Assembly (NCBI GenBank): GCA_905221605.1
Contig: CAJNDS010002064.1
Span: 286,001 to 350,000, forward strand
Reading direction: 5' to 3'
Length of the DNA stretch: 64,000 bases
Source of the DNA: Symbiodinium natans
Taxonomy: Eukaryota; Sar; Dinophyceae; Suessiales; Symbiodiniaceae
Below are positions 1 to 12,399 of this stretch, one piece after another (positions within the stretch are counted from its first letter, which is position 1; the number at the start of each line of letters is the position of its first letter). The position numbers and the translations under genes are program-made. The notes beneath the pieces were generated by a model that ran no database searches, had not been told where the DNA came from, and saw nothing but the letters and a program-made list of their open reading frames with translations.

Positions 1-74
1 TTCCAAGGCTTTATAGGGATGTTTGGAATGTAGGGTTTAGGGGTTTAGGGTTTGTTTAGGTGGATCTCCCGCAG

Positions 75-3000
75 CCAGGAGCCCTGGACGCAGCCGCAAA
101 GGCACTGGGCGTGAATGCGGGATCGCTCCTGGCAGCCTTTGTTGCTGGTCCCCTGGCTCTGCTTCATTAGGTTCCTGCGCTTCAAATCTGAACCGGACGA
201 ACCGAAGCCCTAAACCCCTGTACCCTGCTCCCTAAACCCTAAACCCTAAACCCTAAGCCCTAAACCCTAAACCCTAAACCCTAAGCCCTAAGCCCTAAAC
301 CCTAAAACCTACCCTCTCACCCCTGAATTCTGAAGCCCAAGCTGCCGTGCTCCCCAAAGGCTCGGCCGCGCCTGCCGATGCGGGCCTGCGTGTAGACGCT
401 GCACTTTGGCTGCACTACCAATTGCTAACCCTAAACCCCAAACCCTGAACCCTAAACCCTAAACCCTAAACCCCAAACCCTAAACCCTAAACCCTAAACC
501 CCAAAACCCCAAACCCTAAACCCCAAACCCTATACCCTAAACCCCTAGTTAAACCCTGAGCTCCCCCCAAAAAAATATTCTTCCTTATAAGGGTAATGTA
601 GGGATTCTACTCTTCCTAAAAAGGGTAATGTAGGGATTGTTTTTCACTTCCAAGCGCTTGGGCTTGCAAAGTTGGGGTTTGGTGTTTCGCGTTGTCCAAC
701 GCGACCCCAACCTGCTGAACAAACCGCTGGTCTGCTTGGCGGGTGGCAAAAGAAACCCTAAAGCCCCCTAAGCAGCCGAGTTGCCCGGACAAGCTTATGA
801 AGGGCCCTAAACCCTAAACCCTAAACCCTAAACCCTAAACCCTAAACCCTAAACCCTGAACCCTGAACCCGGAACCCTAAACCCTAAACATCGCACATAC
901 AGGGCACTTGCCATGTAGCGCCTCAGCCACCACTCAGCATTGGGACTAAGGCACTACCCCACAACCTCAGGCTCTGTAAAGATGGCCGGTTTCCCTTAAA
1001 TCACGAAGAATACGGTTTAGGAACACTCCAGAACTTGCGCTTTTGCCGCGCAGGTCTCCTGCGCAAACCCTAAACCCCAAATTCTAAACCCCCCAAACTC
1101 TCAGCCCCAAATCCTAACCCCCCCCCAAGATCCTCAACCCCAAAACCCTCAACCCCCAAGCCCCTCAACCCCCAGACTCGGAGCAGCCGTGAAGAGAGAG
1201 CCTTTACTCAACCCCTCTGCAACCCAGATCCCCTTAAACCCTCAACCCTAAACCCTGAACCCTAAAACCCTAAGCCCTAAACCCTAAACCCTAAAACCCC
1301 AAACCCTAAACCCTAAAACCCTACACCCTAAGCCCTAAACCCTAAACCCTAAACCCCAAGCCCTAAGCCCTGGACCCGAAAGCCAGGCCGTGGTGGAGGT
1401 CTACTGCCGGCTCCTGGACCTGGTCCTTCGACAAAGCAACGACCACCTGCCAGCGGAAGCCAAGGCTGTCGGGCTTAGGGCTTAGGGTTTAGGGTTTTAG
1501 GGTTTGGGGTTTTAGGGTTTAGGACTGAGGGTTTAGGGTTTAGGGTTTAGGATTCTAGGCTGAAGACAAGCTGGATTCAAGAGATTTAACTATAGACTCA
1601 TTACTAGAACTCTTTAGGCTTTAGGGATTTGCGTGATTAGGGGTTTTGGTTTTTTAGGGATTGCGTCGTTCAGACGCGAGCGTGGTTCAAGCCCGCGAAG
1701 GGGGGGGGTGCGCTCGTGCCTGGAGAGGCCATTACCCGGCGCATCAAAATCGTCGAGCTGCCGTCTGGCACGGATGCCCCTGGCATCCATGGCCTTCTGG
1801 CCCAGTTGCTGAACGAGGCCCGGCATGTGCTGCGCATGGCACGGACACGCAGCACGTGATACCGGACGTCCCAGGCCCGCTTCACGCGCATGTTGCGCAC
1901 CGCCCGCGGCCCGGAGATGGGCCCGGAGCTCAGCAGAGTTTGGGACTGACTTGATTGACGTCCTCTGTGGCCAGAGATTGACGCTGGGGGCATGCTGGAA
2001 GTCATTGCATCCAGGAGACGAGCTGCGGGATGAGTCAGAGCCACAGGCACACGAAAAGCCAAGCTAAACCGGGGGGGGGGCTGCAGAGTCGGGTGAGAGT
2101 CGCTGCTTCCACGATCCTCTTGAAACCCTACGAAGTCCTCTCTCTACGCTTTCTTGCGCGCCAGGCAGCTGCTCAAGCAGCAGAGGCCCTGTGCCGAAAG
2201 TGCCTGGGGCTGCTGAGCGAGCCGCCAAAGCTCCGGAGCTGGGCACAGGTGGGGGAGCTCCCAGCAGGAGGATTAGGTATTAGGGTTTAGGGTTTAGGGT
2301 TGAGGGTTGAGGGTTTAGGGTTTAGGGAATTCGTGTGAGCGGGAATGGCCAGCTTCAAACAACAAACGCCGGTCTTCTTTTTTGGGGGACCCCGCAGAGG
2401 CCCAGGATGCTTCGGGCAGCTTCGCTTTCGACGGGGAGGTTGCCTCGATCAGCGGCTAGCCTGGTATGATCCTCCTATTTGGAGGTTTAGGGTTTAAGGA
2501 CCAGGAATAGTTGGTTAGTAAGCACCATGTATCTCCAAGTACTTGATGGTTCATGGGACTTACTTGATTTGGGTTATGGTTCTAGTCAAATTTGTGCAAG
2601 TGGGGGGGGCATCCTATGTAAGCGCAGCTTGTGCGATGAGAACGACTGTCAGCAGTCAGTGAGTCCCATGAGCCTTGCATGCAAGTAGGGCAAGGCCAGG
2701 CCACGTCGATCCCTGTTGGTCTCAGGTGGTGCTTGCGGGCCTGTCCGGCATGAACTAAGCGGCGCCTCGGCCCGGAAGTCCAGCAAAGCACAGCGAAACT
2801 CAGTTCACACTGCCACTCACACTGCCCTGTTGCAAGCCGCAGGGTGGTGTGAGGATCATGTTTCATATTTTTGGGTGCTGGTCTTTGAATGAACACTTTG
2901 CAAGGCTTGCTGTCCGGGGCTGCCATGGACAAGGTGGAGCTGGGGGACGTCCTCCAAGTCCTGGCAGAGTCCGACTGCGCCTCGGCCGCAGGGAAGCGTG

Positions 3001-4460
3001 CAAGAGCTCCTTTTTTTTTGCGTGTGGGGCAATGGCGTTCCCGGCAGGTGGCAGCTGCAAGAGCTCCACTATTTGCTTAAGAGCCCCCCCCCCCCAAAAT
3101 ACAACATGAAAATCAAATCCCTATTTTGTCCTTATAAGCAGGAGATTGTCATTTATTTTTGGAGGGGTTCCTAAGCAACCTTATAAGGAGAATTACTATT
3201 AATTTATTTTGGGGAGGTTCCGAAGCAAGTAAAAAAGAGCTGCGTGTGAGGTAAGTACCTCCGAGACATCGCGGGTCCGCCTCCTCAGAGCTCGCGAGTG
3301 GCCGAAGCTGCAGAGGCCCACTGCTGGAAACACGGCACGCGACCCCGATCCCTGCAATATGAGTGGGGTGTGGTTTAGGGTTTAGGGTTTAGGGTTGAGG
3401 GTTTAGGGTTTAGGGCTTATGAGGCTTAGGGCTTAGGGCTTGGGGTTTAGGGTGGTGTCTTCCTAAATGCCTCGGAGGCCGTTGAGACGGTTCTGGGCCA
3501 CCTCGAGCCGCACCAAGCTTTCACCACCTGGCTGGTTTGCTGCCTCCGGCCCAATGATGGCGGGCATGCTGACCGCGTGCTTCTCGGCAAGAAGATGCCA
3601 AAATGCTCACATTTAAGCAGCGTTACGTGTTCGTGTCTGCTGGTGGCCCCAGCTGCAGAATTTTTGCCACCGCTCTTCCTCGTGAGGAACAGAGACGTGA
3701 TGCTTCGTCAAGCTCAGCAGCTCCGCTTGGCTGACATGGTTCAGATGACGGACAAGAACTACTGCTTTCTCTGGTCCCTGATCCGAGGAAGCATTAGTAT
3801 TCTGCGACATCTTACCTCAGGAGGGCAATCTTCTGCACTGCTGACTCTTCTCAAACCAAGAGCAACCGAACGGTTTTGCCTTCGAGCTGCCCAGGAAGGC
3901 TTTCCGCAAGAAGTACGCCGACTTAGCACCGGCGCTGGGCGCTTCCACCCCGGACGAGGAGGCCTGAAGCTTTCGAGGGCCTTCACTTCGTAGAACAAGT
4001 CTAGTGACCCTAAACCCTAAACCCTAGACCCTAAACCCTAAACCCTAAACCCTAGAACAATTCTAGTGGCCCAGAAACGAAGTCAACGAGAGATTGCGAG
4101 GCCAAACTTGCTCGTTGCTGGCACTTCCCAACGCTGCCTCCGCAGCGCTTTTGAGGGATTGTGACCCTTAAACCCTCAAAACCCTCAAAACCCTCTAAAC
4201 CCTCTAAACTCTCAGCCCCCTAAGCCCTCTAAACCCTCTAAACCCTCTAAACCCTCTAAGCCCTCTAAACCCTCCAAACCCTCTAAACGCTATAAACCTA
4301 AACTGCAAGAGCCCTAGAACCCTAAACCCTCAGAATCGACACGCCAAAGGTCTGCCGCATCATCGTCAAGTCTGCCGGAGGCGATGAGGGCACCGTGGGC
4401 GCGGAGAACGTCTTCGGCGGCCAAATTCTGGAACGGCTCCTGGAGCACAAGCTCTCCAAC
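75..4460 (+). CDS. Myosin-like motor domain, scattered exons (partial, starts before window)
   Basis: A series of open islands bounded by AG on the left and GT or GC on the right reads like the second half of a myosin motor. Best islands: 75-147 (AAAKALGV, loop helix), 342-425, 1386-1467 (VYCRLLDLVLRQSNDHL, aligning with the myosin Y.RL.D......N..L helix), 1717-1826 (GIHGLLAQLLNEA), 2400-2453, 2905-2997, 3478-3597 (TWLVCCLRPNDG, the actin-binding CLRPN motif), about 3693-3757 (QQLRLADMVQM), 3895-3961 (KAFRKKYADLAP, converter) and 4334-4460 (VGAENVFGGQILERLLEHKL, converter end). Their order matches the order in myosin heads. Telomere-like arrays separate the islands. Exact splice ends are uncertain for several, and a degenerate pseudogene is possible. 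The family call is from remembered motifs, not a search. Confidence 0.5.
4165..4330. repeat. Variant array CCCTCTAAA
   Basis: Nine-base units CCCTCTAAA homogenised over about 80 bp, flanked by CCCTCAAA units. Confidence 0.85.
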
Positions 4461-4465
4461 TGCAA

Positions 4466-4575
4466 TTGGGGGGCTTCCGAGATTCGGGGGGTACCTTCTT
4501 GGAGTCCTTGTTAAAGGGGGATCCTAGTATTTGGGGATCAAAATTGGGGGGCGTCTATGTTTTTTTTTGCGAAGC
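4466..4575 (-). mobile_element. MITE family 1, degenerate copy
   Basis: Carries the core GGGGGATCCTAGTATTTGG and inverted ends GATTCGGGGGG / TTTGCGAAGCC of the family consensus (GGGGGTTTACGAAA ... TTTCGGAAACCCCC). Confidence 0.6.
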
Positions 4576-5722
4576 CACCTATGAAGTAAGCGGCTTAAGT
4601 GCAGATGTACTGCTTCGCTCGCAAAGCAATGGATTGCTTCCCTTAGTGACGGCGGGAAATTTAAACTTCCCTAAGCCCAATGGAGGAGAAGCCCAGTGCT
4701 TTAGTGGAGCAGGCTGCTTCGTGTTCCAGTTTGTTTTCGAGAGTTGAGCCGTGTGGGCCAACCCCAAAACCCCAAACCAGTCCCAAAACTGAAGCCCTGA
4801 AACGTGAAGCCGTGAACCCTGAAGCCCGCAACCCCGCCCTGAGCCCTTGACCCCCCTAAGCCCGAAATCCCCAACCCCCGAAACAACCTTTCAGTGGAGT
4901 CGCGCCGTCTCAGGTTACAGGAGAAGATGGCCGGCGCCCAACACTTGGAGGGCACGAAATCCGCCGACCGGACCTGCAGCAGCTGGGGGCTTTGGGTTTA
5001 GGTACTTGGGTGGGGGTTGTTCTGACATCCGGATCCCTATTCTTGGGGTGTTTCTGTATGATGACATGAAGCCAATAGAGGCTCCTTATGTAGCCCACAG
5101 ACGTGAGCATCTCAACCAGTTGCATGGGCATGGTGGAAAGGTCGACAGCCAGCTCCTGGTTCTCCATCTCTACCGAGTCGTAGTCAACATTTCGTAAGCA
5201 AGAATATCGTGAAAGGAACCGTCCAGCTTTTGCTGCGCAATCTCTCTTGCTTTCGACATGTGTTTTTTGTTTTCAACTTGTCCGGGTGCCCTCCCAGCTT
5301 CCAGAACAAAAACCCTAAACACCGCCAAGCCGGTTTAGGATTTGGGGTTTAGGGTTAGGGGGGGGTTAGGGTTTAGGGTTTAGGGTTAGGGTTCAGGGTT
5401 TAGGCTGCAGGGTTCAGGGTTTAGGGTTTAGGGTTTAGGCTGCAGGGTTTTGAGCTCACGGTTGCGGCTCTGTCGTCGGAAGGTCGAAGATCGCCAAAGG
5501 CTAAGCGCCGAAGCCCCTGAGCCCCGAAGGCTCTGAGCCCCGAAGCCCCGAAGCCCTAAACCCTAAACCCTAAGCCCTAAACCCTAAACCCTAAACCCTA
5601 AACCCTAAGCCCTAAACCCTAAACCCTGAACCCTGAACCCTAAACCCTAAACCCTAAACCCTAAACCTTGAACCCTGAACCCTGAACCCTGAACCCTTCC
5701 TAAACCCAAGCTCCGAAGTAAG

Positions 5723-8700
5723 GAGATGAAGCAGCTGATGGAGGAAAAGCTGAAGGCGGAGACGCTGCAGCAGCGTGGCATGCACAGTCAGGTTGTCCAA
5801 GGGTGTGGGTTTTGACGGTTTAGGGGTTTGAGGGGGTATCGCAAAGGAACCCCAAACCCCAAACCCAAAACCCTAAACTTGTTGAGGAAGACCAAGACTA
5901 CATGTTGTGCCCAGGCGAGAACACCAGCAGGAGCGCTTGAAGGCTGGGTGGGGAGGGGAAGGGGTGGAGGGGGGGAATTGCAGAGGAGACTGGATGGGAT
6001 TGGGCTTAAGGAAGCGCGTTCATGTGCACACTTCGTTTACTTCTTGAAATGGATGCTTGAACCTCTACTCGTCAAACTCAGCAGATCCGGTTGAAGGCGC
6101 CGCTGGTAGCTTTAACCTGATGTTGAGTGTGGAGCAGTCCTAAACCCTAAGCCCTAAACCCTAAACCCAACCCCAAACCCTAAACCCTCACCCGAAAACC
6201 TAAACCAGGGCAGGTTTTGGTGCCCTGAAAGCACTCAGACACCAAGGGCCCCGTAGCCTTCACCCGCAACTGATGGCGGTTTCCAGTCGCCCCAGCCCTC
6301 TTGGATACTGCGGGTTTAGGGTTTAGGGTTTAGGGTTTAGGGTTTAGGGTTTAGGGTTTAGGGTTTAGGGTTTAGGGTTTAGGGTTTCTGTAGAAGAGAA
6401 GACCTCCCCTCACCTCAATCTTGTTCTATTTGCCACCATCTGGAGTGGGAGATGGCACAACGGCCGGGGGGGAGGGGGATTTCTTAGCATCAACGCCCAG
6501 CCGGCCATTGCGTATCCACAAGCCGATCTATGGGTTTAATTTCCATTTTCGTCCGTTGTACCCCCTCTTTGTTGTGGGCTGTGCCCTGTTTCTGGGTACC
6601 GGACGGCTTTTGTTGTGGCCGAGGTTGGTGGTGGCCCCTTTTCTTCTGGCAGTTACGTGAGAGTCTCTGCTTCACGCCCGCATCCCCTGCTTAGTAATTT
6701 CCTGCATGAGGAGCATGTGGGGAACCGCTTTGGGTCTGTGAAGTGGGCTGTCTTGCCAAGACCAACCCTTGCTGGCTTTTAGGGTTTAGGGTTTAGGGTC
6801 CAGGGTTTAGGGTTGCTTTTGCCAGGGGCCATGACGCTTTCGGAGCCCGGCGCCCCGTTTGCGCTTTTACCTCCCCTGGGGGCGGAGGCACATTGCCTTG
6901 CCCGGCAATGGCTCTCCCTCTCTCACTCACTTCTTAGTCTTCGTCCGTTGTAAAGCCGAATCTCAATTGAATCAGGGGAGGGGGAGGGAAGGTGGGGGGA
7001 AGGGATGTGAACTGGGGGGAGCGTGTGGGTGTCGGGTGTCCTGTGGAGGCTGGGGCTCTTCAGGGCTTAGGGCTGCAACCGTTGGCTTGAAAATTGAGGC
7101 TTAAAGGTTTTTGCGTGCAACATGAACGGCCATTGGGACAAAGCGACAATGACGCTTCGATCGGAGGTGATGCAGAGATGCTGGCAGTGTGGTGTTTATT
7201 TATTTATTTATTTATTTATTTTATTGTTTTTTGGGGTGGGGTCGCTGCAACAATCCCCCTCCCGACAGCAGGGGGATGGCAGATGCTAGCAACGAGTTCC
7301 TGGACAGGAGCTGGAATCGTTGCGTGGCCAACACGAGGATCAGCAGAACAAGCAGCAGCAACTGATGCAGACGCTCGGCGGACACTTCTTGTAGTACATT
7401 TTGCAGTAGTTCCTTGATTGGAGGCTCTTCGGCGTGATTTTTGTGTCATGATGGATGCTGGAGCGCAATGCGTGAAAGGCAGCTTCAAGAACAGCAGCTG
7501 CAGTTGCAGAAGCAGCAGCAAGAGCAGATGGAGGCCACTTACCGGGTTTTTCGTGGCGTTTGAGTAGCGTGGCAAGAGTGATTCTCTTAGACGTCAAATT
7601 TCGAAGCCAGTTTAAGAATGGCCGAAGCATGCGGTGTTCAACCAATGCACAGGCCTTGCGCAAGCAGCAGGAGTTGGAGTTGGATCGCCTGCGGAACTTG
7701 TGTCTGCAAGTTTTTTGTGCCACGAAGAGCTCGAGGGCTGGGGAAAACATGCTGTAACCCGAAGCCCTAAACCTTAAACCGTAAACCCTGAACCCCATTG
7801 GTGGCGTGGGGGGGGGGGGGGGGGGGGGGGGGGCGGGACCGGCCGCAAATGTGCTTCAGCGATGATTTTTTTGCTTGTGTCCAGTGCGGCAGGGTCCCTT
7901 ACCAGACGGCTTCCTGGTGCTTTTACCCACGTAGCGGGCGCAGTCTCGTGTTCTTATGCTTTTTCAGTATCAAGCTGTGCGCGGGAAAGTCCTGGTGATC
8001 AGACGCAGACTCATTACACGTCGCGTTCAAGACAATCGGGGGTTTACGATAGTAGGGCATCCCTAATTTAGACCCCCAAATAGTAGGACCCCTGATAATT
8101 AGGATCCCAACACCTAAACCCTAAACCCTAAACCCTAAACCCTAAACCCTAAACCCTAAACCCTAAACCCTAAACCCTAAACCCTAAACCCTGAACCCTG
8201 AACCCTGGACCCTGGACCCTGGACCCTGAACCCTAAACCGCCAACCCCCAGTTGCAAGGAAGCAGCAGGAAGAGGCATCCGCTGCAGCAGCCGCAGCTCC
8301 CTCGCTGCAGGCAGAGCTTGACAGCTGTAGGCATACACGAAGCATCACTGACTAAACATCACATAGGCAGGGTTCAGGGTTTAGGGTTTAGGGTTTCGGG
8401 TTTAGGGTTTAGGGTTAGGGGTTTAGGGTTTAGGGTTTAGGGCCTAACCACAATTCAATAGTACACATCACTCAACACGATACTTTCCGAGGTTCCCAAG
8501 TCTGAGGCTCACTTCACCCCGTGGCTGCCTCCCACTTGGAGGTTCATGGGTACTCATAACCCCCATTGCAATTGTACTTATGACCTTAGGGGGCTTAGGG
8601 TGCTTATAAGTACAGTTACAACCCCCATTTGTACTTATGACCTTAGGGGGCTTAGGGTGCTTATAAGTGCAGTTATAGTTGGGGGTTTATAAGCACCCTG

Positions 8701-11675
8701 GACCCCCAAGCAAGGTGCTCGAACCTGCCAAAGAAGCACCGGCTGTCTTGCAAGTGGACTCATCGCTACCTGGAATCATGTGAGCTCGAGATGTTTTTGA
8801 GCACGGGTTGCTGTGGGGATGCCTATGGAGACGACTGTTATGTTCAGATGAGGCGAGAAGGATCAATGCCTATGCCATGGACTCAGAATGAGAGGGGCCT
8901 TGGGCAGCTTGGCCTGAAACCTCTGTGCTCTGAGGCGCTCCAAGAAGTTTCTGCGGCAAACGACAGATCATGCACTTCGCTTTCGCGCCGCTGGGGGCGA
9001 GGACAAAAGCTCTCCATCTGGTTTGTGCTGTGGTATAGTCTTTGATGAACCTATTCATGAATAGATTTCAAAGGGTTTACAGGGCAACTCAGCCAAACGT
9101 CATCGAGGAGACTGAAGCCGTAAACCGCCACTGGGTGAGGAGGGCAGACCCCGGCAAAGCTATCCGGCACTTCATGCCGCCCTGGCTCAGATGGCCGCCA
9201 TTCTCCGTGTTGGGTGCTCAGGCCTCGCAGTTGGGCGTGGCCGACCGACACATTGGTTAGCATAAGAGCAAGTATGAAAAAAGACAAGTATAGCATAGCG
9301 GTCATAAGAAGAAGAGTCTTAAGAAGACTGCAATTCCCACAAGAATCAGAACCGTCGCTGTCATAAGGAAAAAGAATCTTAAGAATACTACAATTACCAT
9401 AAGAATCAGAACCATGGCTGTCATAAGAATCTGAATCTTCAGAATACTACAACTACCATAAGAATCAGAACCATGGCAACAGCATGAGGTCGCCAAGGAG
9501 AGAGAGCAAAGCTTTCAGGCGGATGCAGAGTCGACTCCTCAGCCTCTGCCTGCTTTTCGGACACGCGTTCATGTCTCCACTGTTCTCCAAATTGGAGTTC
9601 CCTTCATTTTTTTGGGGGGAGTCCTTTATCTATGAGTTACCCTTACAAGGGGACCCTAAACCCCTAAACCCCAAAGCCCCCAAACCCCCAAACCCCCAAA
9701 CCCCTACACCCCTACACCCCTAAACCCCTAAACCCCTAAACCCCTAAACCCCTAAACCCCTAAACCCCTAAACCCCTAAACCCCTAAACCCCTAAACCCC
9801 TCAACCCCTAAACCCCTAACCCGCAATCCCCATGCCCAGGTTTCAGGACCAAACGCTGCATGACCTGGAAGCCGAGCCGCGAGCTCAGAAGCAAGGTGGT
9901 CCAAGAAAGCGTGGCGGGGCTTTCCGGGTCCACATGTTGTATGTAAGATACCTCGGGATGTTCCCCCCGCCCTTCTATCATCCCTATCAAGGACTGCTGG
10001 TAAAAAGGGGGTAGAATCCCAAAAGACGCTTTTTTTACCTGCAAAAGTCCTCAGCTCGGTGCTGGTAGATGTGGGGGTTTACGACAAGAAGGGGCCCCTA
10101 AGAGAGTCCCCCAAATAGTAGGATTCCCTTATAATAAGGACCCGAATAAGGTACCCCGAACTTCGGAAAACCCCCATATGGCAAAGTACATGCAAGAACG
10201 CAGACTCCACTAAGTTTCCAGAAGGAATCAATGACTTCGGACCTGTCGTAGAAGCCCTAAGCCCTAAGCCCTAAGCCCTAAGCCCTAAGCCCTAAGCCCT
10301 AAACCCTAAACCCTAAACCCGAAACCCGAAACTCGAAACCCAGAGAGAGCTCAGGCGTGATGGCTGGAGGCAGGAGATCAGCACGCTGTCGCAGCAGGCG
10401 AGACCCTGAGCCCAAGCACCTCCCCCCAACAAAATCAAAAGTATTCTTCCTGAAAAGGGCAGCATAGGGATTTTTGCTTCATAACCATGAGCCCAAGAAC
10501 ACCCCCCCCCCAAAAAAAAAAAAAATAGGGATATTCTCCTGGTTAGGGATCATTATTATTATTTGTTTGTGGGGTTCTTAGCCAAAAAAAAAGAAAATAG
10601 TCTTCCTTATAAGGGCAATATAGGGATTATTATTAATATTTTGTTGGGTTTAGGGTCAAAAAATAGAAAGTATTCTTCCTTATAAGAGCAATACAGGGAT
10701 TATTCCTTAGAGTGTTTTTTTTTGGGGGTTCTTAAGCCACTAGTAGCTAAGCGCCTCAGCACTTACCTCAGTAAGGTACCCCTAAACCCTAAACCCTAAA
10801 CCTCTCTTTCATATCATTTAAATGTTAAGGGGTTACTGGGCAAGGTCATTTTTTTACTGGGCAAGGGTCATTTTTTTACTGGGCAAGGTCATTTTTTTAC
10901 TGGGCAAGGTCATTTTTTTCCTGGGCAAGGTCGTTTCGGCCAAAAAAACGACCTTGCCCAGTAAAAAAATGACCTTGCCCAATAAAAAAATGACCTTGCC
11001 CAGTAAAAATGTTACTGGGCAAGGTCATCTTTTTACTGGGCAAGGTCATCTTTTTACTAGGCAAGGTCATTTTTTTACTGGGCAAGGTCATTTTTTTTTA
11101 CTGGGCAAGGTCATTTTTTTACTGGGCAAGGCCATTTTTTTACTGGGCAAGGTCATTACTGGGCAAGGTCATTTTTTTATTGGGCAAGGTCATTTTTTAC
11201 TGGGCAAGGTCATTTTTTACTGGGCAAGGTCATTTTTTTATTGGGCAAGGTCATTTTTTTACTGGGCAAGGTCATTTCTTTACTGGGCAAGGTCATTTTT
11301 TTACTGGGCAAGGTCATTTTTTTACTGGGCAAGGTCATTTTTTTACTGGGCAAGGTAATTTTATTGGGCAAGGTCATTTTTTTACTGGGCAAGGTCATTA
11401 CTGGGCAAGGTCATTTTTTTATTGGGCAAGGTCATTTTTTACTGGGCAAGGTCATTTTTTTTGCTGGGCAAGGTCGTTCCATAAGTGAAATATTTTCTTA
11501 ATGTTGTGGGATTCTTCGGGCGGGTGGGTGTTTTTCTGGAGTAATAATTTCTTGACTAGTGAATGCTTGGACCTGAGATGCTGAACCCTGAACCCTAAAC
11601 CCTAAACCCTAAACCCCAAACCCCGAAGTCACAGAGGTCAGCGACCTTCGGCACAGCCTGGAGGAGCGGGGGAGA
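5723..11675 (+). CDS. Coiled-coil exon chain, probably tail of the upstream myosin-like gene
   Basis: Eight short islands have AG/GT or AG/GC borders, most of them whole codons: 5723-5791 (EMKQLMEEKLKAETLQQ), 7464-7545 (RERQLQEQQLQLQKQQQEQM), 7653-7709 (ALRKQQELELDRLRNLCLQ), 8715-8753 (VLEPAKEAPAVLQ), 9483-9518 (HEVAKEREQSFQ), 9847-9895 (DQTLHDLEAEPRAQKQ), 10344-10397 (RELRRDGWRQEISTLSQQ) and 11637-11675 (VSDLRHSLEERGR). The Q/E/K/R/L composition and heptad-like spacing indicate a coiled coil. Further possible exons lie near 7340-7393 and 8252-8310. Long introns between them hold telomere-like arrays, MITEs and the 22-bp minisatellite at 10.8-11.5 kb. Continuity with the motor exons is inferred from order and strand only. 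Confidence 0.45.
6310..6388. repeat. TTTAGGG array, perfect heptamers
   Basis: Eleven consecutive TTTAGGG units in the G-strand orientation. Confidence 0.95.
8037..8112 (+). mobile_element. MITE family 1, right end lost at a telomere-like array
   Basis: Begins GGGGGTTTACGATAG, has the core CCCCCAAATAGTAGGACCCC, then breaks at CCCAACACC into the CCCTAAA array. Confidence 0.75.
8112..8240. repeat. CCCTAAA array replacing the right end of a MITE copy
   Basis: Array starts where the MITE at 8037 should continue; the far end grades into CCCTGAA and CCCTGGA. Confidence 0.9.
8555..8695 (+). repeat. Tandem repeat, unit about 58 bp, two and a half copies
   Basis: Units contain TGTACTTATGACCTTAGG, GGGCTTAGGGTGCTTATAAG and CAGTTA. 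Internally it carries TTAGGG-like words. Confidence 0.8.
9302..9476 (+). repeat. Tandem repeat, unit about 58 bp, three copies
   Basis: Each unit has TCATAAGAA, TCTTAAGAA(T/G)ACT, ACAATT/ACAACT and AAGAATCAGAACC. Confidence 0.85.
9655..9825. repeat. Variant array CCCCTAAA (8-mer)
   Basis: About 20 octamers CCCCTAAA. The same octamer also forms a block at 13085-13160. Confidence 0.9.
9945..10018 (-). mobile_element. MITE family 2 (AAGGACTG palindrome), partial copy
   Basis: Shares GATGTTCCCCC, ATCCCTATCAAGGACTGCTG and GGGGGTAGAATCCC with the copies at 30655, 31945 and 57415; one arm is degenerate. Confidence 0.6.
10072..10176 (+). mobile_element. MITE family 1, complete copy
   Basis: Ends GGGGGTTTACGACAA and CTTCGGAAAACCCCC; core CCCCCAAATAGTAGGATTCC followed by TTATAATAAGG. 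Confidence 0.85.
10425..10742 (+). repeat. Family 3 repeats (TCCTTATAAGGGCAATATAGGGAT), several copies
   Basis: At least three copies of a unit with a CCCCCAAAAAA start, ATTCTTCCTTATAAGGGCA, ATATAGGGATTATTATTA and a TTGGGGTTCTTA end. Related single or double copies lie at 563-643 and 3085-3232. Confidence 0.65.
10832..11478 (+). repeat. 22-bp minisatellite TTACTGGGCAAGGTCATTTTTT with an inverted block
   Basis: About 28 units run in one direction; roughly three units at 10939-11005 are inverted, so a long hairpin can form. The unit is free of stops in all three forward frames (LLGKVIF, YWARSFF, TGQGHFF), hence long spurious ORFs. There is no independent sign of a protein. Confidence 0.95.
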
Positions 11676-11783
11676 GGCAGTGGAGGCGGAGGTGGATAGG
11701 ATGGGCAGCAGCTTTTTTCGGCAGTTGGGGGTTTACTTAGGGTTTAGGGTTTAGGGTTTAGGGTTTTCGGGTTTTGGGTTTAG

Positions 11784-11862
11784 GGGTACCTTTTTGAGGT
11801 CCTTATAAGAAGGGGATCCTACCATTTGGGGGGGGTCTATATTAGGGGTCCCCTATACTTCC
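11784..11862 (-). mobile_element. MITE family 1, left end replaced by TTTAGGG repeats
   Basis: Core AAGGGGATCCTACCATTTGG and TCTATATTAGGGG are kept; the left end runs straight into telomere-like sequence. Confidence 0.65.
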
Positions 11863-12399
11863 ACCTTTCAGCAGTTGAGCCCCTAAACCCTAAACCCTAA
11901 ACCCCACACCACTTTTACTGCCTGGGGGCCTATAACCTGACTCCAGTCCCATACTCATCCGGGCGCTTGACGTGCGGCTCTAGCTCTCGGAGCAACCCTA
12001 TGCTTTCTCACTTCATAGACAGACACCCTAAGCCCTAAACCCTAAACCCTAAACCCTAAACCCTAAACTCCAAACCCCAAACCCCCAACCCCAAACTCGA
12101 TTCAGGAAGTTCACTTGGGGCTCAGGTCCCGCCAGTTCGAGACCACTACCGCTCTAGGCAAAAGATTGAACTTACAGCGGCCACCGTTTCACCACAGTCG
12201 TGCATGGCGCCAGCAATTTGTGAACCTGGTGGTGGCAGCCCTAGGTGTCCGTAGTTCTCTGAATTCGAGTCCCTGTTTTTTTGGCATGTTTTTTGGGGGT
12301 TCTTATACTATATATAAGAACTTTAGAGAACGACCCATGGACGCCCTCAGCCCTGAATCCCTAAATCCGATGCAAAAAACCAAGTTTACAACAAGCGTG

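Noticed and set aside
7196-7230. TTTA run as regulatory element
   Set aside because: Simple ATTT microsatellite; nothing else supports a function.
10822-11501. Long ORFs (up to 178 codons) reading LLGKVIF / YWARSFF repeats
   Set aside because: All frames are open because the 22-bp unit has no stop in any forward frame; there is no independent coding sign.
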